This document shows, one piece after another, positions 19,476 to 29,015 of a stretch of 64,000 nt of DNA (the stretch's first letter is position 1; each line of letters begins with the position of its first letter). A program made the position numbers and the translations under genes. Source of the DNA: Eubacterium sp. AF22-9 (GTDB lineage: Bacteria; Bacillota; Clostridia; Lachnospirales; Lachnospiraceae); assembly GCA_003458705.1 (NCBI GenBank), contig QRVH01000002.1, positions 1 through 64,000 of the forward strand, written 5' to 3'. The notes beneath the pieces are model-generated. The model saw nothing but the letters and a program-made list of their open reading frames with translations. It was not told where the DNA came from and did no database searches.

Positions 19476-20351
19476 ATGATTAAGAAATTAGGAAGAAACG
19501 ACCATTGCTGGTGTGGCAGTGGTAAGAAATACAAAGCGTGTCATGAAGCATTTGACGATAAGTTAAGATATCTTGAGGATATTGGACATATTGTGCCATC
19601 ACACAAGTTAATCAAGACACCTGAACAGATTGAGAAGATTAAAGAGAGTGCCAGGATAAATGTAGCATGCCTTGATGCGGTTGCAGCAGCAATACATGAA
19701 GGCATGAACACTGCTGAGATTGATAAGATTGTATATGATGTAACTACTGATATGGGAGGAATTCCAGCACCACTTAATTATGAAGGATATCCTTACAGTG
19801 TGTGTACATCTGTTAATGAGCAGGTATGCCACGGATTTCCATCTAAGGATGTTATCCTTAAGTCAGGTGATATTGTAAATGTTGACTGTTCTACAATTCT
19901 TCATGGATATTTTTCAGATTCATCAAGAATGTTCTGTATAGGTGATGTTAAGCCTGAGGTAAAGAAGCTTGTTGATGTTACTAAGGAATGTGTTGAATTA
20001 GGACTTGAGCAGGTTAAGCCTTGGGGCTTCTTAGGCGATATGGGACAGGCAGTACATGACCATGCATATGCTAATGGATATACTGTTGTAAGAGAAATCG
20101 GCGGCCATGGAGTCGGACTTGAATTTCATGAAGACCCATGGGTTGGGTACAACACCAGAAAAGGAACAGATATGGTTATGGCTCCGGGAATGATGTTTAC
20201 AATAGAGCCTATGGTTAATATGGGTAAGGTAAATGTTGTTACAGATGAAAAGAACGGCTGGGAAGTATCTACAGCAGATGGACTTCCTTCAGCACAGTGG
20301 GAAATTCAGGTTCTTGTAACAGAGGACGGACACGAAGTAATAAGTTGGTAG
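19476..20351 (+). CDS. map: Methionine aminopeptidase type I with SEC-C motif
   Basis: Removes the N-terminal methionine from new proteins. The first 26 residues form a SEC-C zinc motif (DHCWCGSGKKYKACH) that probably contacts the ribosome or other partners, a form common in Clostridia. The catalytic domain from about residue 45 has the metal ligands: Asp in VDCST, Asp in SDSSRMF, His in GHGVGLEFHE and the two Glu in FTIEPMV and SAQWEIQV. The length of 291 residues fits. AGGAAGG upstream supports the start. It is followed by a strong terminator shared with the converging MATE gene. Confidence 0.95.
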   Translation: MIKKLGRNDHCWCGSGKKYKACHEAFDDKLRYLEDIGHIVPSHKLIKTPEQIEKIKESARINVACLDAVAAAIHEGMNTAEIDKIVYDVTTDMGGIPAPLNYEGYPYSVCTSVNEQVCHGFPSKDVILKSGDIVNVDCSTILHGYFSDSSRMFCIGDVKPEVKKLVDVTKECVELGLEQVKPWGFLGDMGQAVHDHAYANGYTVVREIGGHGVGLEFHEDPWVGYNTRKGTDMVMAPGMMFTIEPMVNMGKVNVVTDEKNGWEVSTADGLPSAQWEIQVLVTEDGHEVISW

Positions 20352-20361
20352 AGATTAAAAT

Positions 20362-20410
20362 AAGTTCCTGCAGATCAGAGGCTTTAAACCTGATTTGCAG
20401 GAACTTTTTT
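20362..20410. terminator. Strong terminator between map and the MATE gene
   Basis: A 17-bp stem with a single G-U pair (AAGTTCCTGCAGATCAG with CTGATTTGCAGGAACTT), an 11-nt loop and a T6 tract. The A-rich left flank makes it a plausible bidirectional terminator. Confidence 0.92.
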
Positions 20411-20472
20411 ATTGCTATACATATGGAAAAACATACAGTTATTGATGTGTTACCTATAAGTAGTCGCCGCTA

Positions 20473-21798
20473 TCAGATAATCGCCTTCTGAGTCCATTTT
20501 CCACGAAGGAATCTTATAAGGAACAGAAGTGAACGAAATCCCCAGTCGATGAACATACCAAACCATACACCTAGTACCCCAAGTCCTAATGTACCACCAA
20601 GAAGGTAACTGCTTCCTACACGGAATGCCCACATAGAGAAGATGCTTACCATCATTGTGTATTTGGCATCACCGGCAGCACGGAGAGCATTAGGCATAGT
20701 AAAGCTAAGTGGCCATATGAATATTGCTACAATTGAGAAACAATGGATAAGGCTTAAACCGGTTTTGGTTGCTTCCGGTGACAGATGGAAAAGTCCTACC
20801 ACAGGAACGGCAACTATTGTCATTACAATGTTGGTTGCAAGAATACCTGCATATGCAATAAACATAAGTTTTTTTCCATATCTTTTGGCTTCATCAGGCT
20901 TCTTTGCACCTATACACTGGCCAATAACAGTAATCATTGCCATGCCAATTGCGTTACCCGGAATATTGGCAAACATTGTAACAGAATTGGCAACAGAGTT
21001 GGCAGCGATGGCAGCAGTACCAAATGTTGAAACAAGGCTTGAAACAGAAAGCTTACCTATCTGGAACATGCCGTTTTCCAATCCGCTCGGAAGACCAATA
21101 GACAGAATCTTCTTAATGATAGAAGGTGATGGAAGAAAATCTTTGCAGGTCTTTATTCTTATTGCTGATTCTGCTCTGAACATAAGTCCGATAATAATTA
21201 TGGCTGATATTATTCGCGAAATAAGAGTGGCTAAAGCTACACCGGCAACTCCCATATCAAATACAAATATAAATAAAGCATTCCCACATATATTGATTAT
21301 ATTCATGACAAGGCTTGTGTTCATGCTTATCTTACTGTTTCCGATACTTCTGAAAAGTGCCGCACCTGCATTATAGACACCAAGGAACGGGTATGAGATT
21401 GCTGTTATATAGAAATATATACTTGCGCTTTCAAATACATCTTTTTCAATCTTTCCAAATATGAAATTGATGATACCGTGATTGCCTATGAGAGAGATAA
21501 CCATCAGTAATGATGATAGTGTACTCATAATAAATATAAGCTGTCCGGCAGATTTCTTGGACATATTAATATTCCTGCTGCCAAGATACTGGCTGCATAC
21601 AACAGCACCTCCGGTTGCGAGAGCTGATAATATCTGGATAAGCAGGTTACTTATATTATCAACAAGTGCGACACCTGAAACTGCCGCCTCTCCTGCTATT
21701 GATACCATGAATGTATCAACAAAGCCTACGCTGACAGCCAGCAGCTGTTCAAATATCAGAGGAATAATAAGCTTCTTTAAATCTTTAGATGTAAACAT
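20473..21798 (-). CDS. MATE family efflux transporter
   Basis: Membrane antiporter of 441 residues with about twelve hydrophobic segments arranged as two related halves, typical of the multidrug and toxic compound extrusion family that exports cations or drugs using Na+ or H+. Family segments include the N-terminal LIIPLIFEQLLAVSVGFVDTFMV and GLPSGLENGMFQIGKL at the start of the second half. GGAG before ATG supports the start. It stands alone on the minus strand. The substrate is unknown. Confidence 0.9.
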   Translation of the reverse strand: MFTSKDLKKLIIPLIFEQLLAVSVGFVDTFMVSIAGEAAVSGVALVDNISNLLIQILSALATGGAVVCSQYLGSRNINMSKKSAGQLIFIMSTLSSLLMVISLIGNHGIINFIFGKIEKDVFESASIYFYITAISYPFLGVYNAGAALFRSIGNSKISMNTSLVMNIINICGNALFIFVFDMGVAGVALATLISRIISAIIIIGLMFRAESAIRIKTCKDFLPSPSIIKKILSIGLPSGLENGMFQIGKLSVSSLVSTFGTAAIAANSVANSVTMFANIPGNAIGMAMITVIGQCIGAKKPDEAKRYGKKLMFIAYAGILATNIVMTIVAVPVVGLFHLSPEATKTGLSLIHCFSIVAIFIWPLSFTMPNALRAAGDAKYTMMVSIFSMWAFRVGSSYLLGGTLGLGVLGVWFGMFIDWGFRSLLFLIRFLRGKWTQKAII

Positions 21799-21959
21799 AA
21801 TAATCTCCTATATTAATACATAGCATATCTTAATAATATAAAACAATAATTTATGTAAAAAAATAAGAAAAGTAGCTGTATTTAATGCAAAATACATAAA
21901 AATTGCGAAAAGACTTTTGAAAGAAGAAAATTATCTGAACAAATCTTTAGAATAAATGA

Positions 21960-21988
21960 TTGAAAATAAGACTTGTACATGATATAAT
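21960..21988 (+). promoter_or_regulatory. Promoter of the SCIFF operon
   Basis: TTGAAA (21960-21965), a 17-bp spacer and TATAAT (21983-21988) form a near-consensus sigma-A promoter. A second TATAAT occurs at 21994-21999. It drives the SCIFF precursor 36 bp downstream. Confidence 0.82.
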
Positions 21989-22023
21989 ACGATATAATTT
22001 GAATATATGAAGGAGGTATTGTC

Positions 22024-22170
22024 GTGAAACATATTAAGACAATCAGCAACCGCGTATTAAAGGATACAATGAAGCACGGCGGATGTGGCGAGTGCCAGAC
22101 ATCATGCCAGTCAGCATGTAAGACATCTTGCACAGTTGGTAACCAGAGCTGTGAGAATAAGAATAACTAG
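22024..22170 (+). CDS. scfA: SCIFF ranthipeptide precursor
   Basis: A 48-residue ribosomal peptide with six cysteines at 21, 24, 28, 32, 36 and 43, the SCIFF pattern (six cysteines in forty-five residues). Residues 1-20 form the leader MKHIKTISNRVLKDTMKHGG, and the Cys-rich core has Thr/Ser/Asn acceptor residues between cysteines. The adjacent radical SAM enzyme is known in this family to install thioether links from Cys sulfur to non-alpha carbons. The start is GTG 22024 with AGGAGG seven bases upstream. SCIFF is almost universal in Clostridia; its biological role is still unclear. Confidence 0.95.
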   Translation: MKHIKTISNRVLKDTMKHGGCGECQTSCQSACKTSCTVGNQSCENKNN

Positions 22171-22180
22171 TATTTTTAGT

Positions 22181-22242
22181 AAGAGAGTGTCGAACTATTC
22201 TGCACTCTCTTATTTTTCGTAAATGTATAGAGAACATTTACG
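22181..22242 (+). terminator. Terminator-like hairpin and second hairpin between SCIFF precursor and maturase
   Basis: AAGAGAGTG (22181-22189) pairs with CACTCTCTT (22203-22211), followed by ATTTTT, a normal intrinsic terminator. A second perfect 9-bp hairpin CGTAAATGT/ACATTTACG (22218-22242) stands just before the maturase GGAGG. Partial read-through would keep the precursor in excess over its enzyme. Confidence 0.8.
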
Positions 22243-22258
22243 GTTTGGAGGCTTTTTA

Positions 22259-23620
22259 ATGATACATCAGTATAAGAATAACGGTTATAACATCGTATTA
22301 GATGTCAACAGTGGTTCTGTGCATGTTGTTGATGACATTGTATACGATATTATAGGACTTTATGAGAATAATACTCTTGAGCAGATTACAGATGCACTTA
22401 GAGACAGATATTCTGTTCAGGATATTAAAGAGGCATATGAAGAGATTGGCGAACTTAAGGAAGCAGGTCAGCTCTTTACAGAAGATATATATGAACCATA
22501 TATAGATAATTTTAAGGACAGACCTACAGTTGTTAAAGCTTTATGTCTTCATATAGCACATGACTGTAATCTTGCATGTAAATATTGCTTTGCAGAAGAA
22601 GGCGAATATCATGGAAGAAGAGCTCTTATGAGCTACGAGGTAGGAAAGAAGGCTCTTGATTTCCTTGTTGCCAATTCAGGCTCAAGAAAGAATCTTGAGG
22701 TAGACTTCTTTGGCGGTGAGCCAACTATGAATTTTGAAGTTGTTAAGCAGCTTGTTGAATACGGAAGAAGCATAGAAGAGGCTAATAATAAGAAGTTCAG
22801 ATTCACACTTACGACTAATGGTATTCTTCTTAATGACGAGATTCTTGATTTCGCCAATAAGGAGATGAGTAATATTGTACTTAGTATAGATGGACGTAAG
22901 GAGATTAATGACCTTATGCGTCCGACAAGGAATAACCACGGCAGCTCATATGACATTATAATGCCTAAGTTTAAGAAGGTGGCAGAGAGCAGAAATCAGA
23001 TGAATTATTATGTCAGAGGTACATTTACACATAATAATCTGGATTTTTCAGAAGATGTTCTTCATCTTGCTGATGAGGGATTTGAGCAGATTTCTGTTGA
23101 GCCTGTTGTTGCACAGCCGACAGATTCATATGCTATAAGAGAAGAGGATATTCCGTTCCTTTGTGAACAGTATGATATCCTTGCGAAAGAAATCATTAAG
23201 CGAAAGAAAGCTGGTAAAGGCTTTAATTTCTTCCACTTTATGATAGATATTAATGGTGGTCCATGTGTTGCCAAGAGATTGTCAGGATGTGGTTCAGGCT
23301 GTGAGTATCTTGCAGTTACACCTTGGGGAGATTTCTACCCATGTCATCAGTTTGTTGGTAACGAAGATTTCCTTATGGGTAATGTTGATGATGGAATAGT
23401 AAGACCGGACATCAGAGACATGTTTAAGAATAGTAATGTCTATTCAAAGGAAAAATGTAAGAATTGTTTTGCAAAATTCTATTGCAGTGGTGGTTGTGCA
23501 GCTAACTCATATAACTTCCATGGTAATATCAATGATGCGTATGATGTTGGATGTGAACTTCAGAAAAAGCGTATAGAATGTGCAATAATGATTCGTGCGG
23601 CCATGGCTGAGGAAGAATAA
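22259..23620 (+). CDS. scfB: Radical SAM SCIFF peptide maturase
   Basis: A 453-residue cytosolic radical SAM enzyme that forms thioether cross-links in the SCIFF peptide. The N-terminal 85 residues are a RiPP recognition element-like domain (VHVVDDIVYDIIG). The SAM-cluster cysteines are C103, C107 and C110 in CNLACKYC, followed by the FGGEPTMNF motif. A SPASM domain near the C-terminus carries many cysteines (GCGSGCEYLAVTP, CKNCFAKFYCSGGC) for auxiliary clusters. GGAGG seven bases upstream fixes ATG 22259. Precursor upstream and secDF downstream are the conserved neighbourhood of this family in Clostridia. Confidence 0.95.
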   Translation: MIHQYKNNGYNIVLDVNSGSVHVVDDIVYDIIGLYENNTLEQITDALRDRYSVQDIKEAYEEIGELKEAGQLFTEDIYEPYIDNFKDRPTVVKALCLHIAHDCNLACKYCFAEEGEYHGRRALMSYEVGKKALDFLVANSGSRKNLEVDFFGGEPTMNFEVVKQLVEYGRSIEEANNKKFRFTLTTNGILLNDEILDFANKEMSNIVLSIDGRKEINDLMRPTRNNHGSSYDIIMPKFKKVAESRNQMNYYVRGTFTHNNLDFSEDVLHLADEGFEQISVEPVVAQPTDSYAIREEDIPFLCEQYDILAKEIIKRKKAGKGFNFFHFMIDINGGPCVAKRLSGCGSGCEYLAVTPWGDFYPCHQFVGNEDFLMGNVDDGIVRPDIRDMFKNSNVYSKEKCKNCFAKFYCSGGCAANSYNFHGNINDAYDVGCELQKKRIECAIMIRAAMAEEE

Positions 23621-23641
23621 GTATAAGGGAGAGTTTTTAAC

Positions 23642-25882
23642 ATGAAGTACAGTTTACCTAAGAAGATTATTTATTCAATAATCGTTGCTGTTTTACTGGT
23701 TGGACTTGTATTAACAGCATTTTTCGGACTTAATGGAAAGGGATACGGAAGCACTTATGATATAGATCTTGGTCTTGATCTTGCAGGTGGTGTAAGTATC
23801 ACATACCAGATTAAGGAAGATAACTTTACATCACAGGATGTAGAGGATACAATCTATAAGCTTCAGAAGCGAGTAGAAGGAAAGAGTACAGAGTCACAGG
23901 TTTATAAGGAAGGTGACAACAGAATTACTGTTGAGATTCCTGGAGTAACAGATGCTAATGAGATTCTTAAGGAACTTGGTACACCAGGTTCATTGGAATT
24001 CCTTGATTCTACAGGATATTCAGCATTCTCACAGGGCAATGATTACACACCACTCCTTACAGGTTCAGATGTAAAGGCAGCACAGGCTTACACTGATACT
24101 AACAGTTCAGAAGATACACCTTATGGTGTCCAGCTTACATTTACAGATGATGGTGCTACTAAGTTCTATGATGCAACATCAGCTAATATTGGCAACAGAA
24201 TATATATTGTATATGACGGAGAAGTTGTAAGTGCACCTAATGTTAAGACAGCTATATCAGGTGGTACAGCAACTATCACAGGTATGGAATCGTTCGATGA
24301 GGCAGATAACCTTGCAACATATATAAGAGTTGGTTCAATTCCTCTTACACTTGAGGAAGTAAGCTCTAACATTGTTGGTGCACAGCTTGGACATGCAGCA
24401 ATCAAGACAAGTTTAATTGCTGCTGCTATAGGTCTTGCATTACTCTGCTTATTCATGATTGTTATGTTCAGAATTCCTGGACTTGTTGCAACATTATCAC
24501 TGATTATCTATACAGCACTTGTTTTATTCCTTGTAAGTGTATATGATCTTACTCTTACACTTCCGGGTATTGCCGGTATTATTCTTGGTATTGGTATGGC
24601 AGTAGATGGTAATGTTATTATCTACACAAGAATAAGAGAAGAGATTGGTGCCGGAAAGTCTGTAGAGAGTGCTATTCTTTCAGGTTATAACAAGGCAACA
24701 TCATCTATAGTAGATGGTAACGTAACAACACTTATCGCTGCTTTAGTATTGTACATATTCGGTACAGGTCCAGTTAAGGGATTTGCTACAACTCTTGCAG
24801 TTGGTAATATAGTATCAATTTTTACATCACTTGTTATTACCAAGGTTATTATGAAGCTTTTATATAACTTTGGTATCAGGGATGCTAAGTGGTATGGTAA
24901 GAATGTATACAGAAAGACGCTTGATGTTCTTAGCATTAAGAAATGGGCTGCGATTGGCTCAGCAGTAGTTATTGCTGCAGGTATCATAACTATGGCAGTT
25001 CAGGCTGGTCTTGGAAACAGAGCATTAAACTTCAGTCTTGAGTTCGTTGGTGGTTCAACAACAACATTTACATTTGATAAAGAGTATACAGCAGAAGAGA
25101 TTGAGGATAATATCATTCCTGTAATCAGAGATGCTGCAGGTATTACAGAGGTTCAGCAGCAGAAGGTTGCAGATTCAACACAGGTTTCATTCAAGACATC
25201 AGATCTCTCACTTGAACAGAGAGAAGCTATTGAAAATGCGGTTACAGCTAAGTATCCAATCAAAGATGGAACAATCGTTGAGACAGATACAATCAGCTCA
25301 TCAGTTTCTGCAACAGTTAAGAGAGATGCTATTCTTTCAGTTATACTTGCTACAATCTGTATGTTGATATATATCTTTGTAAGATTCCGTGATATCAGAT
25401 TTGCACTTGCAGCTGTATTAGCACTTCTTCATGATGTACTTGTTGTTCTTGCATTCTATGCATTTGCAAGAATTCCGGTTGGAACAACATTTATTGCATG
25501 TATGCTTACAATAGTAGGTTATTCTATTAACGGTACAATTATTATCTTTGACAGAATAAGAGAGCAGTTAAAGACAGCTAATTCAAAGACTAACATTACA
25601 GAGCTTGTTAACTCATCAATAACAAGCACAATGTCAAGAACAGTATATACATCTATAACAACACTTATAATGCTTATTGTTCTTTTCATTATGGGTGTAA
25701 CTTCGGTTAAGGAGTTCACACTTCCACTTATCGTAGGTATTGTTGTTGGTGCTTACTCATCAGTATGTTTAACAAGTGCTATGTGGTACGTAATGGGTGG
25801 TAAGAAGAGAGGCGTTGTAGAAGAGAATAATAAAAAAGCAGCTTCCAAGAAAGAGGTTTTTGAAGACGGTTCTCAGGTTTAA
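23642..25882 (+). CDS. secDF: Protein translocase subunit SecDF (fused)
   Basis: A 746-residue membrane protein that uses the proton gradient to help Sec-dependent export. The SecD half (about 1-420) has a first membrane helix, the DLGLDLAGGVSITYQI segment, a periplasmic P1 domain and the helices with GIAGIILGIGMAVDGNVIIYTRIREE. The SecF half (about 435-735) repeats the design with LEFVGGSTTTFTFD and MLTIVGYSINGTIIIFDRIREQ. It follows the maturase by 21 bp. Such fused forms are common in Firmicutes. The export role may be coincidental to the SCIFF peptide or linked to it. Confidence 0.95.
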   Translation: MKYSLPKKIIYSIIVAVLLVGLVLTAFFGLNGKGYGSTYDIDLGLDLAGGVSITYQIKEDNFTSQDVEDTIYKLQKRVEGKSTESQVYKEGDNRITVEIPGVTDANEILKELGTPGSLEFLDSTGYSAFSQGNDYTPLLTGSDVKAAQAYTDTNSSEDTPYGVQLTFTDDGATKFYDATSANIGNRIYIVYDGEVVSAPNVKTAISGGTATITGMESFDEADNLATYIRVGSIPLTLEEVSSNIVGAQLGHAAIKTSLIAAAIGLALLCLFMIVMFRIPGLVATLSLIIYTALVLFLVSVYDLTLTLPGIAGIILGIGMAVDGNVIIYTRIREEIGAGKSVESAILSGYNKATSSIVDGNVTTLIAALVLYIFGTGPVKGFATTLAVGNIVSIFTSLVITKVIMKLLYNFGIRDAKWYGKNVYRKTLDVLSIKKWAAIGSAVVIAAGIITMAVQAGLGNRALNFSLEFVGGSTTTFTFDKEYTAEEIEDNIIPVIRDAAGITEVQQQKVADSTQVSFKTSDLSLEQREAIENAVTAKYPIKDGTIVETDTISSSVSATVKRDAILSVILATICMLIYIFVRFRDIRFALAAVLALLHDVLVVLAFYAFARIPVGTTFIACMLTIVGYSINGTIIIFDRIREQLKTANSKTNITELVNSSITSTMSRTVYTSITTLIMLIVLFIMGVTSVKEFTLPLIVGIVVGAYSSVCLTSAMWYVMGGKKRGVVEENNKKAASKKEVFEDGSQV

Positions 25883-25907
25883 TTAACAGATACAATAAGT
25901 TTATGAC

Positions 25908-25938
25908 ATGGCGGGGATTGTATATCAGTTCCCGCCAT
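25908..25938 (+). terminator. GC-rich hairpin between secDF and recJ
   Basis: ATGGCGGG and CCCGCCAT form a perfect 8-bp stem without a following T-tract. It may be an mRNA 3'-end stabiliser or weak terminator rather than a full stop, since recJ begins 32 bp later. Confidence 0.45.
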
Positions 25939-25970
25939 AATTGGTTTAATAATGAAACAGGGAGAAAAGA

Positions 25971-27686
25971 GTGAAAAGCAACTGGAGAGTATACACTAAG
26001 AAAGCTGATTTCAAAGCAATTGGAGAAAGATTTGGCATTGACCAGGTTATGGCAAGAATTATCCGTAACAGAGGGTTAGAAACGGACGAGCAGATAGATA
26101 TGTATCTTAATGGGACCGTGGATGATATGCATTCACCACATTTATTAAAGGATGCAGACAAATGTGTTGATATCCTGACAGACAAGATACATGCCGGGAA
26201 GAAAATACATATTATAGGAGATTATGATATAGATGGAATATGCTCAACAACAATTCTTTACAAGGGGCTAAAGGCAGCAGGTGCAGATGTAACATTTGCA
26301 GTACCAGACAGAATTATTGACGGATACGGTATTAATGAGAACTTAATAGATGATGCATATAATAATGGAACCGATACGATTATTACATGTGATAATGGAA
26401 TTGCCGCAATTGAGCAGATTAAATATGCCAAAGAAAAGGGAATGACAGTGATTGTAACTGACCATCACGACATTCCATTTGATTTCGTTGATGGCGAAAA
26501 GATACATAAAGTACCGCAGGCAGATGCAATCGTTAATCCTAAGCAGGAGGACTGCCCATATCCTTTTGATAAGCTGTGTGGAGCAGGAGTTGCATTTAAA
26601 GTGATTAAGATACTTTATGAAAAATGTGGGCTTAATCCTATTGGGCTTGAGGAATATGCAGAACTTATGGCAATTGCAACAATAGGAGATGTAGTTGATT
26701 TATCAGATGAGAACAGGGTAATTGTCAAATATGGTTTAAAGCATCTGGCAGTAACTTCTAATATCGGTATAAGAGCGCTTGTAGAGGCGTGTGAGCTTGA
26801 AATAGACAAGATAAGCTCATATCACATAGGATTTGTTATAGGTCCATGTCTTAATGCGACAGGAAGACTTGATTCAGCAAGAAGAGCCATTGAGCTGCTT
26901 CTTACTACAGATATGGAAGATGCGAGAAAGAAGGCTTTAGAGCTTCGCACACTTAATGTTGAAAGAAAAGATATAACAGAAGAATATGCCGCTATTGCAA
27001 TTGAACAGGTTGAGAACACTGAACTAAAAGACGATAAGGTGTTAGTTGTGTATCTTCCTGAATGCCATGAAAGTGTTGCAGGGATAATTGCAGGAAGGGT
27101 AAGAGAAAAATTCTACAGGCCTTCAATAGTAATCACTAAGGCAGAAGATGGTGCAAAGGGCTCAGGGCGTTCAATAGAAGGCTATAACATGTTTGAGGAG
27201 ATAAGCAAATGTGGTAAACTCCTTAACAAATATGGCGGACATCCAATGGCTGCCGGAATATCGCTTGATATTGATAAAATTGATGAATTCAGGAAAGCGC
27301 TGAATGAGAATCAGACAATGACAGAAAATGTACTAACGCCGACAGTGTGGATTGATGTGCCTATGCCGGTTGATTATGTTGATATAAAACTTATAAAACA
27401 GTTTGAGAAGCTGCAGCCTTTCGGGAAAGGTAATGAAAAACCGGTGTTTGCAGACAGAAATCTTACTGTCAGACAGTCAGCTGTGATTGGAAAAAATAAA
27501 AATGTATTAAGATGTCAGTTAGAAAGTGAGCATGGCAAGCTGGTGACAGCAATCAGGTTCAAATTAGACGGACAGGAGATACCAGAGGTTGGAAGGAAGA
27601 TATCTATGGTGTATTACCCGGATATTAATGAATATAATGGGATTGTTTCAATACAGTTTCGAATAGAAGACTGGAGATATGTGTAA
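25971..27686 (+). CDS. recJ: Single-stranded-DNA exonuclease RecJ
   Basis: A 5'-3' single-strand exonuclease acting in recombination and mismatch or base excision repair. The DHH phosphoesterase motifs are visible: GDYDIDGICSTTI (motif I), TCDNGI (II), TDHHD (III) and GDVVDLSDENR further on. The DHHA1 domain carries GGHPMAAG near residue 425, and an OB-like C-terminal domain ends at residue 571, the usual length. The start is GTG 25971 with GGGAG before it. It lies at the end of the SCIFF-secDF-recJ row that is common in Clostridia. Confidence 0.95.
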   Translation: MKSNWRVYTKKADFKAIGERFGIDQVMARIIRNRGLETDEQIDMYLNGTVDDMHSPHLLKDADKCVDILTDKIHAGKKIHIIGDYDIDGICSTTILYKGLKAAGADVTFAVPDRIIDGYGINENLIDDAYNNGTDTIITCDNGIAAIEQIKYAKEKGMTVIVTDHHDIPFDFVDGEKIHKVPQADAIVNPKQEDCPYPFDKLCGAGVAFKVIKILYEKCGLNPIGLEEYAELMAIATIGDVVDLSDENRVIVKYGLKHLAVTSNIGIRALVEACELEIDKISSYHIGFVIGPCLNATGRLDSARRAIELLLTTDMEDARKKALELRTLNVERKDITEEYAAIAIEQVENTELKDDKVLVVYLPECHESVAGIIAGRVREKFYRPSIVITKAEDGAKGSGRSIEGYNMFEEISKCGKLLNKYGGHPMAAGISLDIDKIDEFRKALNENQTMTENVLTPTVWIDVPMPVDYVDIKLIKQFEKLQPFGKGNEKPVFADRNLTVRQSAVIGKNKNVLRCQLESEHGKLVTAIRFKLDGQEIPEVGRKISMVYYPDINEYNGIVSIQFRIEDWRYV

Positions 27687-27705
27687 GTAGCAGTCATCCA
27701 ATAAA

Positions 27706-27753
27706 AGAACCGTCGGTTCTTTGACCTGTATAGGTCAATGGGACCGGCGGTTT
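27706..27753. terminator. Terminator between recJ and the CLC gene
   Basis: A long imperfect stem (27706-27726 with 27733-27753, loop TGTATA) follows recJ. The stop codon of the converging CLC gene (27735-27737) lies inside the 3' arm, so the stem serves both genes. Confidence 0.7.
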
Positions 27754-28997
27754 ATATATTCTGTCTTATACTTAGAATAGACGATTTTCTGGCTGTTATA
27801 CAGGCTGTAATATCCGGATAACAGATAACTTAATGCAATACACAGAATTGTGAATTTCATTGTTGATGCACCAAACATCTCAATAGATAGAATGAATGAT
27901 GTGAGTGGGCAGTTAGTTACTCCGCAGAACACACTTACCATACCACATGCTGCACATAATCCGACAGGGAGTCCGAATATAGGTGCTAAGAAGCTTCCAA
28001 GCGTTGCACCCACGAAAAGAGTAGGAACAATTTCGCCACCTTTGAATCCACCGCCCAAAGTTACGGCTGTAAACAGCATTTTTAAAAGGAATACATACCA
28101 TGCACAACTTGTTACAAAGCTTCTTGCAATAATATCTGAGCCTGCACCGAGATAATCAGTTGTGCCAAATATGTAACGCATGGCAATAACAAGAGCACCG
28201 GCAATAATTATTCTTATGTATGGGTTGTTTATGTAATCAGTGTAGAGCTTTGAAGTACCGTGTAAAACAACACACAGCAGAATGCTTACAAGAGCAAAAA
28301 GTACGGACATGATGATGAATTTACTGCCATTAATAAAAGAAAAAGAAGTAATTTCATCAACTACAAAATGTGTAGATTCAAGTCCCAGTGCAGAGGCTAT
28401 GCCCTGTGCTATAAATGCAGCGAGTACGCATGGCACTAAAGCAGCATAATACATAACACCGACGCTGATTACTTCCATGGAGAAAACAGCTGACGCAATA
28501 GGTGTTCCGAAAAGTGCTGAGAAACAGGCACTCATACCACACATAATCATAATTCGAGTATCCTTCTCGTCGAATTTAAACAGTTTTGCAAATGTATTGC
28601 CTAATGCACCTCCGACCTGAAGCGCAGCACCTTCTCGTCCGGCAGAACCACCACAAAGATGGGTAAGAAGAGTTGATACAATTATAAGAGGGGCAACTCT
28701 TCCCGGTACTTCATCATTCGACTGTATTGCAGTTATGACAAGGTTAGTTCCGCGGTTTCCTGCTTCGTGAACAATGTTGTACATGAATACAATGATGATA
28801 CCTGCAACAGGCAGTCCGAATAGTAAAAATGGGTATTCAACCCGGAGGCTGCCTACATAACCAAGCATCAGGTGAAATACAGCACCGACAGAACCGATAA
28901 AACAGCCACATACAACCGAACAGAATAGCCATTTGAAAAGAGTTATTACTGCAAGTTTAAGCCGTTGAATATATTCAAACAAAGTTTCTTTATCCAT
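27735..28997 (-). CDS. CLC family anion channel or antiporter
   Basis: Membrane protein of about 420 residues with the CLC fold. The gating-glutamate motif reads GSAGREGAALQVGGALG and the C-terminal selectivity region reads GGGFKGGEIVPTLFVGATLG. No cytoplasmic CBS domains follow. The ion cannot be settled: the GGE-containing segment occurs in several prokaryotic CLC branches, including fluoride exporters, but no fluoride riboswitch is visible upstream. ATG 28997 is preferred over 29012 because GAGG lies nine bases before it. It follows the CYTH gene by 18 bp and is probably co-transcribed. Confidence 0.87.
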   Translation of the reverse strand: MDKETLFEYIQRLKLAVITLFKWLFCSVVCGCFIGSVGAVFHLMLGYVGSLRVEYPFLLFGLPVAGIIIVFMYNIVHEAGNRGTNLVITAIQSNDEVPGRVAPLIIVSTLLTHLCGGSAGREGAALQVGGALGNTFAKLFKFDEKDTRIMIMCGMSACFSALFGTPIASAVFSMEVISVGVMYYAALVPCVLAAFIAQGIASALGLESTHFVVDEITSFSFINGSKFIIMSVLFALVSILLCVVLHGTSKLYTDYINNPYIRIIIAGALVIAMRYIFGTTDYLGAGSDIIARSFVTSCAWYVFLLKMLFTAVTLGGGFKGGEIVPTLFVGATLGSFLAPIFGLPVGLCAACGMVSVFCGVTNCPLTSFILSIEMFGASTMKFTILCIALSYLLSGYYSLYNSQKIVYSKYKTEYINRRSH

Positions 28998-29015
28998 ATC
29001 CCAATACCTCATACT

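Noticed and set aside
20642..21376. 244-residue antisense frame in the MATE gene
   Set aside because: Hydrophobic only because it reads opposite a membrane protein; MATE signatures are clear on the other strand.
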